Positions 1-8,461 of a stretch of 64,000 bases of DNA are shown in pieces. The DNA is from Conexibacter sp. CPCC 206217. GTDB taxonomy: Bacteria; Actinomycetota; Thermoleophilia; Solirubrobacterales; Solirubrobacteraceae. The notes beneath the pieces were generated by a model that did no database searches, was not told the DNA's origin, and saw nothing but the letters and a program-made list of their open reading frames with translations. Location: NCBI RefSeq assembly GCF_030646165.1, contig NZ_JAUTDO010000003.1, positions 434,001-498,000 of the forward strand, given 5' to 3'. The position numbers and the translations under genes are program-made. Numbering within the stretch: the first letter of the stretch is position 1; each line of letters opens with the position of its first letter.

Positions 1-1
1 G

Positions 2-217
2 GTACTGCATCTTGCGCACCTCGGTCCGCACCGAGCGGAACTTCTCGCCCGCGCGGAACGTCTTGTCGATCACGTTGCCGTCGCTGGATCGGCGCAGCTT
101 CGTCCGCACGAACGCGGGGCCCTTGCCCGGCTTGACGTGCTGGAACTCGACGACTTTGAAGATCGTCCCGTCCACTTCGATGTGGTTGCCGTTCTTGAGC
201 TGGTTCGTGCTGATCAC
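2..217 (-). CDS. efp: Translation elongation factor P, N-terminal part (cut by window edge)
   Basis: Only the first 72 codons are in the window; the gene runs off the left edge. EF-P binds between the P and E sites of the ribosome and relieves stalling at polyproline stretches. The translation begins VISTNQLKNG and continues with VEFQHVKPGKGPAFVRTKL, the KOW-like domain I of EF-P, whose loop PGKG carries the conserved tip residue (here Lys). The GTG start is chosen because EF-P homology begins there and because a TACAAT box sits 7 bases upstream, typical of a leaderless start in this window. In many Gram-positive genomes efp directly follows the Xaa-Pro peptidase gene of the aro operon; here about 4 kb of other genes separates them. 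Confidence 0.93.
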   Translation of the reverse strand, partial: MISTNQLKNGNHIEVDGTIFKVVEFQHVKPGKGPAFVRTKLRRSSDGNVIDKTFRAGEKFRSVRTEVRKMQY

Positions 218-224
218 GGTGAGG

Positions 225-230
225 ATTGTA
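225..230 (-). promoter_or_regulatory. -10 box of efp (leaderless type)
   Basis: TACAAT followed by 7 bases and then the GTG start of efp. With normal -10 to +1 spacing, transcription would start at or next to the start codon, so no ribosome binding site is expected, and none is visible. Confidence 0.6.
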
Positions 231-273
231 GGGCGGCGGGAGGCGTGGGGCGAAACCGGGGCGGCGCAGCCGC

Positions 274-1179
274 TCAGCGCACCACGCAGCGGAAGCCGAT
301 GTGGCTTGTGGAGGTGTCGATCGGCTCGCCCTGACGGGCGGCGGGGCGGTAGCGCAGGCAGTAGTTGGGGGCGCACAGGTGGGAGCCGCCCTTGATCACT
401 CTGCGCGGGATGTGGGCGCCGGGCTCTGAGGTCGGCGCCGGCGGCGGGGCGCAGCAAGCGCGCTCGGTCGCGTGCGACTCGGTCCACGCGTCGGCCGTCC
501 ACTCCCAGACGTTGCCGGTCATGTCGTAGAGGCCGTGGCCGTTGGGCGGGAAGGTCGCGACCGGCGAGGTGCCCTCCCAGCCCTTCGCCTTCAGGTTCTG
601 CCACGGGAACTCGCCCTGCCAGTGGTTGGCCATCAGGCGCCCGTCCGGCCGCTCCTCGTCGCCCCAGGCGAACGTCGCGCCGTCGAGGCCGCCGCGGGCG
701 GCCAGTTCCCACTCCGCCTCCGTCGGCAGCGCCTTGCCAGCCCAGGCGGCATAGGCGGCCGCGTCCTGGTGCGCGACGTGGACGACCGGATGGCGGTCGC
801 GGCCGCGGATGCTCGTTCCCGGGCCGCCCGGGTGGCGCCAGTCCGCGCCCGGCACGTACGCCCACCACTGCCGCCAGTCGTTCAGCGAGACGCGCTGCGG
901 CGCCTTGCGGAAGACGAGCGAGCCTGGGACCAGCAGCTCCGGAAGAGCGTCGGGGTACTCGTCCGCCGCGGGCTGCTGCTCGGCGAGCGTGACGTAGCCG
1001 GTCTCCTCCGCGAAGCGCCGGAAGTCGCGCACGGTCACGAGCCGGCTGTCGATCCAGAAGCCGTCGACGTCGACCTCGCGCAGCGGGGCCTCCTCCGGAT
1101 AGAAGCGCTCGGAGCCCATCCGCACGCGCGCGGCGTCGATGCGGACCATGTTGCGGGGAGCGGTGGTCGTCGTGGCCAC
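274..1179 (-). CDS. Formylglycine-generating enzyme (SUMF1 family)
   Basis: 301 residues, FGE-sulfatase fold. It begins with the family signature MGSERFYPEEAP (about residues 21-32) and ends with GGSHLCAPNYCLRYRPAAR, followed by a TSTSHIGFRC tail. The two cysteines of the LCxxxYC motif match the copper-binding active-site pair of true FGEs, which oxidise a Cys in sulfatase or related substrates to Calpha-formylglycine; many SUMF1-like proteins (EgtB type, for example) lack this pair. No sulfatase or other obvious substrate is encoded in the window. The GTG at 1179 is the longest start; an ATG ten codons downstream (1149) is a reasonable alternative because homology starts there. Divergent from the TRIC gene. 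Confidence 0.85.
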   Translation of the reverse strand: MATTTTAPRNMVRIDAARVRMGSERFYPEEAPLREVDVDGFWIDSRLVTVRDFRRFAEETGYVTLAEQQPAADEYPDALPELLVPGSLVFRKAPQRVSLNDWRQWWAYVPGADWRHPGGPGTSIRGRDRHPVVHVAHQDAAAYAAWAGKALPTEAEWELAARGGLDGATFAWGDEERPDGRLMANHWQGEFPWQNLKAKGWEGTSPVATFPPNGHGLYDMTGNVWEWTADAWTESHATERACCAPPPAPTSEPGAHIPRRVIKGGSHLCAPNYCLRYRPAARQGEPIDTSTSHIGFRCVVR

Positions 1180-1213
1180 GCCCTCCAGGATCGCGCTCGT
1201 GTCAACTGGTCAC

Positions 1214-1219
1214 TAGATT
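1214..1219 (+). promoter_or_regulatory. -10 box of the TRIC-type channel gene
   Basis: TAGATT, 10 bases, then ATG at 1230. No Shine-Dalgarno sequence lies in between. This is the same arrangement as at many other gene starts in the window. Confidence 0.5.
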
Positions 1220-1229
1220 CGCCCCCGCA

Positions 1230-1895
1230 ATGACTGCGGACCAGACAGAAGCGCTCCGCCCCACGGCGCCGCCGTGGCGCCGGCCCGACCGGCTCGTGCT
1301 GGCGTTCGACCTCGCCGCGACGGCGCTGTTCGCGCTCGAAGGGGCGCTGAACGCGGCAGAGGCCCGCTTCGACCTCTTCGGCGTGCTCGTGCTGGCGTTC
1401 GTGACCGCGCTCGGCGGCGGGATCGTGCGCGACGTGCTGATCGGCTCGGTCCCGCCCGCGTCGCTGTCGTTCAAGCGCTACCCGCTGACCGCGTTCGCGG
1501 CCGGCGTCGTCGTCTTCCTGTTCGAGGACTACGTCGACGAGCTGCCCTCAGCCGTGCTCGTGACGCTCGACGCCGGCGGACTCGGGCTGTTCGCGGTCGC
1601 CGGCGCGCGCAAGGCGCTCGACTTCGGCACAAACGGCCTGACGGCGGTGCTGCTGGGCGTCGTCACCGGCGTCGGCGGCGGCGTCATGCGCGACCTGCTG
1701 CTCGGCATCCCGCCGCGCGTGCTCAACACCGACGTCTATGCGAGCGCCGCGCTGGTCGGCGCTGCGATCGCGGTGATCGGCATACAGCGCGGCCACCCGG
1801 CTGGGAAGACCATGCTGCTCGGCGGCGCCGTCTGCTTCGCGCTGCGGATGATCGCCTACTGGCAGCACTGGAACCTGCCGAACGTGGGCTTCTGA
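1230..1895 (+). CDS. TRIC-type cation channel / UPF0126 membrane protein
   Basis: 221 residues, almost all hydrophobic. It has the internal duplication of this family: a first half containing ALGGGIVRDVLIG (about residues 60-72) and a second containing GVGGGVMRDLLLG (about 147-159). These GGGxxRD motifs bend the pore helices in TRIC channels, which form trimers passing K+ or other monovalent cations; bacterial members are often annotated as glycine transporters, so the substrate is uncertain. About seven membrane helices are expected. It is followed 23 bases later by the PAP2 gene on the same strand, which has its own -10-like box. Confidence 0.85.
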   Translation: MTADQTEALRPTAPPWRRPDRLVLAFDLAATALFALEGALNAAEARFDLFGVLVLAFVTALGGGIVRDVLIGSVPPASLSFKRYPLTAFAAGVVVFLFEDYVDELPSAVLVTLDAGGLGLFAVAGARKALDFGTNGLTAVLLGVVTGVGGGVMRDLLLGIPPRVLNTDVYASAALVGAAIAVIGIQRGHPAGKTMLLGGAVCFALRMIAYWQHWNLPNVGF

Positions 1896-1904
1896 GCACA
1901 CCAC

Positions 1905-1910
1905 TAGCCT
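1905..1910 (+). promoter_or_regulatory. -10 box of the PAP2 gene
   Basis: TAGCCT, 8 bases, then GTG at 1919. It supports GTG 1919 as the start rather than the in-frame GTG three codons downstream. Confidence 0.5.
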
Positions 1911-1918
1911 GAGACGCA

Positions 1919-2824
1919 GTGCGCAGAGTGAACCCCCTCCCCCTGCTCGCGCTCGCGTTCGGCTGCGCGGGCGCGGTCGTCGCGACCTACGCCGTACTCG
2001 TGCGCACGCACCGCGGGCAGCGGATCGACCAGGGCGCCTTCGACGGCCGCGCGCTCGCGACCGCCTCCGCGCACGACGCCGCGCAGCAGCTGCTGACGAC
2101 GATCAGCGTCGGCACGCTCGCGCTCGCGACCGCGGTGCTGGTCGCGCAGGCGCTGCTGCGGCGCCGGCTCGCGCTCGCGCTCGTCGCCGGGACCGTGATC
2201 GGCGGCGCCGTCCTGACGACGGAGCTGCTGCAGCGCACGCTGACGCGGCCGGACCTGCTGATCGACGGGCGCCTCTACGAGAACAGCTTCCCCAGCGGGC
2301 ACGTGACGGTCGCGTTCGCGATCGGCGTCGCGGCGACGCTCGTCGCCCCGCCGCGCGTGCGCCGGCTCGTGTCGGTGCTGGCGGTCGCGTACGGCTCGGC
2401 GGTCGGGATCGCCGTGATCGCCGCCGGCTGGCACCGGCCCAGCGACGTCGCCGGCGCGCTCTTCGTCGTGACCGCGTGGGCGGCGCTGGCCGGCCTTGCG
2501 GACACGCTGCTGGAGCGGCGCCGCGCCGGCGCCGCGAGCTGGCCGCAGCCGGCGGTCGCGCGCAGCTACCTTGTGCTCGGCGGCGTGCTGCTGGCGGCCG
2601 GGTACGCCGTCACGCTCGCGATCGTCGGCGCCGGCCGCGCCGGAGCGATCGACTGGACCGCGGTCAACGGCGCCTTCGCGGGCGCCTGCGTGACCGTCGC
2701 CGGCGTCGCCGCCGTGCTGATGGCGGCCCTGCTGGCAGCTCTGCGCGCCGCGCTTCCCGCCCGCGCGCCGGCCCGCAGACGCGCGGCGCCCGCGAGAGCG
2801 GCAAGACGGCGCGCGACGCGCTGA
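1919..2824 (+). CDS. PAP2-superfamily membrane phosphatase
   Basis: 301 residues with about six hydrophobic segments. Phosphatase motif 2 is SFPSGHVT (about residues 122-129), with the general-acid His, and motif 3 is GWHRPSDVAGA (about 169-179), with the nucleophilic His and the Asp that supports it. The first motif (KxxxxxxRP) is only half recognisable, as LTRP near residue 106, without the Lys. Family members dephosphorylate lipid phosphates such as undecaprenyl diphosphate or phosphatidic acid on the outer membrane face. The last 20 residues are Arg/Ala-rich, a basic tail seen on several envelope proteins here. Substrate unknown. Confidence 0.82.
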   Translation: MRRVNPLPLLALAFGCAGAVVATYAVLVRTHRGQRIDQGAFDGRALATASAHDAAQQLLTTISVGTLALATAVLVAQALLRRRLALALVAGTVIGGAVLTTELLQRTLTRPDLLIDGRLYENSFPSGHVTVAFAIGVAATLVAPPRVRRLVSVLAVAYGSAVGIAVIAAGWHRPSDVAGALFVVTAWAALAGLADTLLERRRAGAASWPQPAVARSYLVLGGVLLAAGYAVTLAIVGAGRAGAIDWTAVNGAFAGACVTVAGVAAVLMAALLAALRAALPARAPARRRAAPARAARRRATR

Positions 2825-2926
2825 GAACCGCCCAGGCGGCGCCCGGCGCGCGCTGAGACCCGCGAGGCGGCGCAGGCCGCACTCCGAGCAGGAAAAGTTA
2901 CTGTCGCCGCCGTCGGCGGACTGACG

Positions 2927-2932
2927 TACGCT
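2927..2932 (+). promoter_or_regulatory. -10 box of the MFS gene at 2943
   Basis: TACGCT, 10 bases, then ATG at 2943. The upstream 2825-2926 stretch is otherwise featureless, apart from a short CCGCCG/CGGCGG repeat at about 2908-2920. Confidence 0.45.
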
Positions 2933-2942
2933 CCCCAGCCCG

Positions 2943-4184
2943 ATGCGCCGTTTTCACCGTCTGTGGGGGCACAAGGACTTTCGCTGGCTCTTCCTGAGCC
3001 AGACGATCTCCACGACCGGCGACCGGATCGTTCTTGTCGCGCTGGCGCTGCTGGTGACCGAGCGAACCGGCTCGACCGCGGACCTCGGGCTGGTGATGGG
3101 CGTCTACACCGCCGCCCATCTCGTCTTCGTGCTGTTCGGCGGCGTCTGGGCCGATCGGCTGCCGCGCCATCGCATCATGCTGTCGACCGATCTGATGCGC
3201 GGCTCGCTGCACGCGCTGCTGGCGGTGCTGATCCTGACCGACCACATCACGATCTGGGAGCTGGTCGCGATCGAGGCGCTGTTCGGGACCGCCGAGGCGT
3301 TCTTCAGGCCCGCCTTCAGCGGCCTCGTGCCGCAGACGGTGCCCGAGGAGCTGATCCAGGAGGCGAACGCGCTCAACAACCTGACGCAGACGATCGCCGA
3401 GTTCGCCGGCCCGGCGATCGCGACGGCGCTCGTGCTGACGCTGGGGACCGGCACCGCGTTCGCCGTCGACGCCGGGACGTTCTTCGTCAGCGCCTGCCTG
3501 CTCGCGCTCGTGCATCCGCGGCCGCGTGGGGAGCCGGCGCCGCGCCGCTCGGTCCGCACGGAGCTGCGCGAGGGCTTCGAGGAGGTCCGCTCGCGCACCT
3601 GGGTGTGGGTCACGATCGTCGTCTTCTCGTTTCAGCTGTTCGGCACCTACGCGCCCTACGTCGTGCTCGGGCCGACCGTCGCGGAGGACCGCTACGGCGA
3701 TCCGGCGCTGTACGGCTGGCTGGCGGCGGCGGTCGGCTTCGGCACCGCGATCGGCTCGCTGCTGGCGCTGCACTGGCGCCCGCGCCGGCCCCTGGTGGCG
3801 GGGATCCTCCTGGTGCTGCCGTTCTGCCTGCTGCTGAGCGCGTACGCGCTCGGGATCCCGCTCGCGCTGGCGCTCGTGCTCGGGACGACGACCGGGGTCG
3901 GCATCGCGCTGTTCGGGATCTGGTGGCAGACGGCGCTGGCCGAGCGGATCCCGCCGCAGGCGCTCTCGCGCGTGACCTCCTACGACTGGCTCGGATCGCT
4001 CGCGCTGCTGCCGGTCGGCTATGTCGTGATCGGCGTGCTCGCCGACCACATCGGCGCGATAGAGGTGATGGCCGGCGGCGGCGTGCTGGCAGCGTCGGTG
4101 CTGCTGCTTGGGCTGATCCCGCGCGCGACGCGCGAGCTGGGTCAGGCCGGCGCGCGCGTCGGCGCGCCGCCCGTCAGGGGATGA
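2943..4184 (+). CDS. MFS transporter (EntS/MFS_3-like exporter)
   Basis: 413 residues with twelve hydrophobic segments. It opens with FRWLFLSQTISTTGDRI, the typical helix-1 pattern of the MFS_3 group (macrolide and enterobactin exporters), and has the loop 2-3 motif GGVWADRLPRHRIM, a form of the MFS motif A. A drug or siderophore efflux role is possible, but the substrate cannot be read from the sequence. Its last 11 bases overlap the 3' end of the convergent peptidase gene. Confidence 0.85.
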   Translation: MRRFHRLWGHKDFRWLFLSQTISTTGDRIVLVALALLVTERTGSTADLGLVMGVYTAAHLVFVLFGGVWADRLPRHRIMLSTDLMRGSLHALLAVLILTDHITIWELVAIEALFGTAEAFFRPAFSGLVPQTVPEELIQEANALNNLTQTIAEFAGPAIATALVLTLGTGTAFAVDAGTFFVSACLLALVHPRPRGEPAPRRSVRTELREGFEEVRSRTWVWVTIVVFSFQLFGTYAPYVVLGPTVAEDRYGDPALYGWLAAAVGFGTAIGSLLALHWRPRRPLVAGILLVLPFCLLLSAYALGIPLALALVLGTTTGVGIALFGIWWQTALAERIPPQALSRVTSYDWLGSLALLPVGYVVIGVLADHIGAIEVMAGGGVLAASVLLLGLIPRATRELGQAGARVGAPPVRG

Positions 4185-5271
4185 CCGTCAGGCCCTTCGG
4201 CAGCGTCGTGAGGACGTCCTGGCCGTCGGCGGTGACGACGACGAGGTCCTCGATCCGCACGCCGAGCACGCCCGGCAGGTAGATCCCCGGCTCGACCGTG
4301 ACGACGTTGCCGGGCGCGAGCGTCGCCGTCGACGCTCTCGACAGCCGCGGCGCCTCGTGCACCTCGATCCCGACGCCGTGGCCGAGGCTGTGGCCGAAGT
4401 GCTCGCCGTGGCCGGCGGCCGCGATCACGTCGCGCGCGGCGGCGTCAGCGTCCCTGCCGGTCACGCCCGGCCCGACGGCGGCGAGGCCGGCCAGCTGCGC
4501 CGTCAGCACGGTCTCGTAGATCGCGCGCGCGTCGTCGCTGACCGGGCCGGCGGCGTAGGTGCGCGTGCAGTCGGAGCAGTAGCCGTCGAGCTCGGCGCCC
4601 CAGTCGATCACGACGAGGCTGCCGGAGGCGATCGTCACGTCGCGCGGCGTGGCGTGCGGCAGCGCGCCGTGCGCGCCGTGGGCGACGATCGTGTCGAAGC
4701 TGGGGCGCTGCGCGCCGAGCGCCTGCATCTCGTGCTCCAGCGCGAGCGCGACCTCGCGCTCGGTGCGACCGGCGAGGCCGTCCTGCAGCACGTGCTCCAG
4801 CGCGCCGTCGGCGAGCAGCGTCGCCGCGCGGATCCGCTCGATCTCGTGCGCGTCCTTGACGAGCCGCAGCTGCTCGACCGCGCCGCCGGCGGCGACCAGC
4901 TCGACGCGCTCGGGCAGCAGCTCGCGCAGCCGCGCGTGCGTCTTGACGGAGACCGTCTGGTCGTCGAAGCCGAGCCGCACGTCGCCGCTGGGCAGCCCCG
5001 GGAGGATCTGCTCCAGCAGGTCGGTCTCGCCGATCACGCGCTCGTAGCCGTGGACCTGCTCCTGGATCTGCTGCTCGTAGCGGAAGTCGGTGACGAAGCG
5101 GCGCAGGTCGCCGCCGCCGACGACCGCGAGGCCGTTGGAGCCGGTGTAGCCGGTCAGGTAGCGGACGTTGACGAGGTTGGTGACCAGCAGCGCGTCCAGT
5201 TCGCGCGCGGGCAGTGCGGCGGCGAGGCGGTCGGCGCGGGCTGCGCTGTCGGTGCTGCTGGTCCGGCTCAT
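4174..5271 (-). CDS. pepQ: Xaa-Pro aminopeptidase/dipeptidase (M24 family)
   Basis: 365 residues. The N-terminal creatinase-like domain (about 1-130, with NVRYLTGYTGSNG) is followed by a pita-bread metallopeptidase domain. All five metal ligands of M24B are visible: the two Asp in WGAELDGYCSDCTRTY, the His in FGHSLGHGVGIEVHE, and the Glu residues in VVTVEPGIY and GVRIEDL. It would remove N-terminal residues preceding proline in cytoplasmic peptides. The ATG overlaps the aroQ stop codon as ATGA, so it is probably translationally coupled as the last gene of the aroC-aroKB-aroQ operon. An aro-pepQ(-efp) order is common in Gram-positives. Exact specificity (PepP or PepQ) is not resolvable. Confidence 0.9.
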   Translation of the reverse strand: MSRTSSTDSAARADRLAAALPARELDALLVTNLVNVRYLTGYTGSNGLAVVGGGDLRRFVTDFRYEQQIQEQVHGYERVIGETDLLEQILPGLPSGDVRLGFDDQTVSVKTHARLRELLPERVELVAAGGAVEQLRLVKDAHEIERIRAATLLADGALEHVLQDGLAGRTEREVALALEHEMQALGAQRPSFDTIVAHGAHGALPHATPRDVTIASGSLVVIDWGAELDGYCSDCTRTYAAGPVSDDARAIYETVLTAQLAGLAAVGPGVTGRDADAAARDVIAAAGHGEHFGHSLGHGVGIEVHEAPRLSRASTATLAPGNVVTVEPGIYLPGVLGVRIEDLVVVTADGQDVLTTLPKGLTVIP

Positions 5272-5708
5272 CCGTTCAGCTCCTTCTGCAGGCGCGCGAG
5301 CGCGTCGCGGTAGCCGTCGGGCCCTCTGCCGGCGACGGTCTCGATGCAGAGGTCGCGGATCACCGAGACACGGCGCCACTCCTCCCGTTGGTGCACGTCG
5401 GACAGGTGCACCTCGACGCTCGGCAGCCTCGCGATCTCCAGCGCGTCGCGGATCGCCCACGAGTAGTGCGTCCAGGCGCCCGGGTTGAGCACGAGGCCGT
5501 CGGCCATCTCCCCCGCGCGGTGCAGCTGCTCGACGAACGCGCCTTCGAAGTTGCTCTGGAAGAACTGCACGCGCAGGCCGAGCTCGTCGGCGAAGCCGGT
5601 GATCGTGCGCTCCAGCTGGTCGAGCGTGAGGGTCCCGTAGTGGCTCGCGTCGCGGCGCCCGAGCTGGTCGAGGTTGACGCCGTGCAGGACTGCGATGCGG
5701 CTGCTCAT
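5268..5708 (-). CDS. aroQ: 3-dehydroquinate dehydratase, type II
   Basis: 146 residues, the normal length of the dodecameric type II enzyme, which converts 3-dehydroquinate to 3-dehydroshikimate. The flexible lid is LGRRDASHYGTLTLDQ, containing the catalytic Arg and Tyr. NPGAWTHYSWAIRDAL carries the substrate-binding Asn and the His, VEVHLSDVHQREEWR the second His/Arg region, and the C-terminal GRGPDGY is also conserved. The usual LNGPNLNLLG opening reads LHGVNLDQLG. Start and stop codons each overlap their neighbours by 4 bases (ATGA) with aroKB upstream and pepQ downstream. Confidence 0.95.
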   Translation of the reverse strand: MSSRIAVLHGVNLDQLGRRDASHYGTLTLDQLERTITGFADELGLRVQFFQSNFEGAFVEQLHRAGEMADGLVLNPGAWTHYSWAIRDALEIARLPSVEVHLSDVHQREEWRRVSVIRDLCIETVAGRGPDGYRDALARLQKELNG

Positions 5709-7297
5709 GCGGGTGCGGCTCCCTTTGCCTGCGCAAGCTCGACGACGGCTGCGCGCAGATCCTCGTCGCCGACCTGGCAGCCCGGCCGCGCCGCGCCGGG
5801 TCCGTCGAGCAGCACGAACGGGACGGGCGCGCCGCTGCGGCGCTTCTTGTCGCGCGCGGTCGCGGCTATGACCGCGTCGAGGTCGACCGCGCCGGGGGTC
5901 AGCTGCGTCGGCAGGCCCTGGGCCGCCAGCAGCCCGGCGACCTCGTCGCGCAGGTCGTCCTGGCCGGAGAGCCGCAGCGCCGCCAGCAGGCCGAGGCCGA
6001 CCGCCTCGCCGTGGCGGAACATCGCGTAGGAGGTGACCGTCTCGATCGCGTGGCCGACGGTGTGGCCGAGGTTCAGCACCTGCCGCACGCCGCCGTCGCG
6101 CTCGTCCAGCGCGACGACCGCGAGCTTCGTGCGGGCGCACTCGAAGATCGTGTCCTCGTCGGGTGGGTCGCCGGCGCGGACGCGCTCCCACAGGTGTCCG
6201 CCGGCGATCAGCGCGGTCTTGACGACCTCCGCGTAGCCGGCGGCCGCCTCCTCGCGCGGAAGCGTCTCGAGCGTGTCGACGTCGACGACGACCGACGACG
6301 GCTGGTGGTATGCGCCGACGTAGTTCTTCGCGCTCGGGAGGTCGACGCCGGTCTTGCCGCCGTAGGCGGAGTCGACCTGCGAGACGATCGTCGTCGGGAC
6401 CTGCACGATCGGCACGCCGCGCTGGTAGGTCGCCGCGACGAAGCCCGCGAGGTCGCCGACGACGCCGCCGCCGAGCGCGACGAGATGGTCGCTCTGCGTC
6501 ATCCCGTGCTCGCCGAGCGCGACCCAGACGGTCTCGGCCGTCTGCAGCGTCTTGTGCGTCTCGCCCGCGGGGATCGTGATCGTGGCCTTGAGACCGTCGC
6601 CGAGGCTTGACGCGTAGCGCGGCCCGACCTGGTCGTCGGTCACGAGGTAGCCGTCGCCCTGCACCGGCGAGAGCGCCGAGCCGAGCAGGCCGCGGCCGAC
6701 GAAGACGGGGTAGTCGCCGGAGTCGCTCGTCGCCCACAGCAGGCGCGTGCCGGCGGGCGCGTCGCGTAGCGCGAGGATCGACGGCAGCGCGTCGTCGATC
6801 CGGTCCCTGTGGTCGGCCGGCAGCACCGCGTCGGCGGCGGCCATGTACATCGGCCGGCGGCGGATGTAGAGGTCGCGGAAGTCCTGCGGGTCGCGTGCGA
6901 GCGGGCGGCCGCGGCCGGCGGCGCGCTCCCAGGCGGCGTTGACGTCGACGTCGAGCAGGATCGTCGTGTGGCGTCTGAGCGCGGCACGGATCCGCGCCGA
7001 GTGCAGGGCGCCGCCGCCGAGCGAGAAGATCCCTCCGCGCGCCTGCTCCAGCATGTCGCCGACGAGCCGCTCCTCGAGCTCGCGGAAGGCGGCCTCGCCC
7101 TGCTCCGCGAAGCAGCGGTCGATCGGCATGCCGAGGTGCTCGGCGATCGCGGCGTCGGCGTCCTGCACCTCGACGCCGAAGCGTCTGGCGAGGCGGCGGG
7201 CGGCCGTCGTCTTGCCGGCGCCCATGAAGCCGACGAAGACGAGCGCGCCGTCGTCGGGCAGCTTCGGCTGCGGCTGCGTGCGGCTCAGCGGCGCCAT
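5705..7297 (-). CDS. aroKB: Bifunctional shikimate kinase / 3-dehydroquinate synthase (AroK-AroB fusion)
   Basis: A single 530-residue reading frame. Residues ~18-170 are a shikimate kinase: P-loop GFMGAGKTT, the DADAAI substrate loop, FRELE and the GGG motif of the shikimate site, and the lid RGRPLA. Residues ~185-530 are a complete 3-dehydroquinate synthase: ETHKTLQT, ALGGGVVGDLAGFVAATYQR, the VPTT..QVDSAYGGKTGVD segment, and Zn ligands in GYAEVVK, LNLGHTVGHAIE and FRHGEAV. The protein would catalyse steps 2 and 5 of chorismate synthesis. Fusion in this order (K then B) is known from Thermotoga. Its start lies 13 bases inside aroC and its stop overlaps the aroQ start. Confidence 0.95.
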   Translation of the reverse strand: MAPLSRTQPQPKLPDDGALVFVGFMGAGKTTAARRLARRFGVEVQDADAAIAEHLGMPIDRCFAEQGEAAFRELEERLVGDMLEQARGGIFSLGGGALHSARIRAALRRHTTILLDVDVNAAWERAAGRGRPLARDPQDFRDLYIRRRPMYMAAADAVLPADHRDRIDDALPSILALRDAPAGTRLLWATSDSGDYPVFVGRGLLGSALSPVQGDGYLVTDDQVGPRYASSLGDGLKATITIPAGETHKTLQTAETVWVALGEHGMTQSDHLVALGGGVVGDLAGFVAATYQRGVPIVQVPTTIVSQVDSAYGGKTGVDLPSAKNYVGAYHQPSSVVVDVDTLETLPREEAAAGYAEVVKTALIAGGHLWERVRAGDPPDEDTIFECARTKLAVVALDERDGGVRQVLNLGHTVGHAIETVTSYAMFRHGEAVGLGLLAALRLSGQDDLRDEVAGLLAAQGLPTQLTPGAVDLDAVIAATARDKKRRSGAPVPFVLLDGPGAARPGCQVGDEDLRAAVVELAQAKGAAPA

Positions 7298-8451
7298 CCG
7301 ATCCGCTCCTCATAGGCGCTGACGGCCTCGCGCACGTCGTCGATGTGGTCGCCGCCGAACTTTCTGCGGTACGCGTCCGCGACGACATGGGCGAGCATCG
7401 CCTCGCCGACGACGCCGGCCGCCGGCACCGTGCAGGAGTCGGTCCGCTCGCGCAGCGCCTGCGCCGGCTCGTGCGTGTCGATGTCGACCGAGCGCAGCGG
7501 CTTGGTCAGCGTCGGGATCGGCTTCATCGCGACCTTCACGAGGATCGGCTCGCCGGTCGTCATGCCGCCTTCGAGCCCACCGGCGTGGTTGGTCGCGCGA
7601 AAGTATCCGCGCGTCTCGTCGAAGAAGATCTCGTCGTGCGCCTGCGAGCCGGGCACGCCTGCGATGTCGAAGCCCTCGCCGATGCCGACCCCCTTCATCG
7701 CCTGGATCGACATCATCGCCATCGCGATGCGGCCGTCGAGCCGCTCCTCCCACGAGATGTGGCTGCCGAGGCCCGGAACGACGCCGAACGCGATCACCTC
7801 GAACGTGCCGCCGAGCGACTCGTTGTTCTTGCGCAGCGTCGTGATCTCCTGGACCATCGCTCTGCTGGCGTCCGCGTCGAGGCAGCGGACCGGCGACTCG
7901 TCGACGTGCTCGAAGTCCGCGACGGTGAGGGCGCGGTCGAGGACCGGCGCTCTGACGGAGGTGATCTGCGTGACGTGCGAGCGGATCTCGACGCCGACCG
8001 CCTTCAGGAACGCCTTCGCGAGCGCGCCGCCGGCGACGCGGGCCGCGGTCTCACGCGCGCTGGCGCGCTCGAGGATGTTGCGCACGTCGCCGGTGCGGTA
8101 CTTCCAGGTGCCGACGAGGTCGGCGTGGCCGGGGCGCGGAAGATGGACCTCGGGGATCGATCTCTCGACCGGCCACGGGTTCATCCGCTCTTCCCAGTTG
8201 GCGAAGTCTCTGTTGGGGATCTGCAGCGCGACCGGGCCGCCCATCGTGCGGCCGTGACGCACGCCGGCGGTGACATCGGCGCGATCTCTCTCGATCTTCA
8301 TCCGGCCGCCGCGGCCGAAGCCGAGCTGGCGGCGCGCCATGTCGGCGTTGATCGCGTCCTGCTCGAGCTCGAGCCCGGCGGGGAGTCCTTCGACGATGCA
8401 TGTGAGGCCGGGACCGTGCGACTCGCCGGCAGTGATGAGACGGAGCGCCAT
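7285..8451 (-). CDS. aroC: Chorismate synthase
   Basis: 388 residues, the usual length. Signature regions visible are the N-terminal MALRLITAGESHGPGL, the FMN-contact stretch RADVTAGVRHGRTMGGP, ERASARETAARVAGGA, and the C-terminal SVDIDTHEPAQ and TDSCTVPAAGVVGEAM segments. It makes chorismate from EPSP by trans-1,4-elimination of phosphate, using reduced FMN as a catalyst. It is first in the leftward aroC-aroKB-aroQ-pepQ operon and has its own -10-like box 10 bases before the ATG, so it is transcribed separately from the glcD gene upstream. Confidence 0.96.
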   Translation of the reverse strand: MALRLITAGESHGPGLTCIVEGLPAGLELEQDAINADMARRQLGFGRGGRMKIERDRADVTAGVRHGRTMGGPVALQIPNRDFANWEERMNPWPVERSIPEVHLPRPGHADLVGTWKYRTGDVRNILERASARETAARVAGGALAKAFLKAVGVEIRSHVTQITSVRAPVLDRALTVADFEHVDESPVRCLDADASRAMVQEITTLRKNNESLGGTFEVIAFGVVPGLGSHISWEERLDGRIAMAMMSIQAMKGVGIGEGFDIAGVPGSQAHDEIFFDETRGYFRATNHAGGLEGGMTTGEPILVKVAMKPIPTLTKPLRSVDIDTHEPAQALRERTDSCTVPAAGVVGEAMLAHVVADAYRRKFGGDHIDDVREAVSAYEERIGWRR

Positions 8452-8461
8452 GAGGCGTTGA

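Noticed and set aside
3104-3613. Long antisense reading frames opposite real genes, here and throughout the window
   Set aside because: They are by-products of high G+C content: low-complexity Arg/Ala/Ser translations, no domains, and no ribosome sites or promoters.
5272-5736. N-terminal extension of the Xaa-Pro peptidase
   Set aside because: This part is a shadow frame of aroQ; the peptidase homology starts at ATG 5271, which overlaps the aroQ stop.
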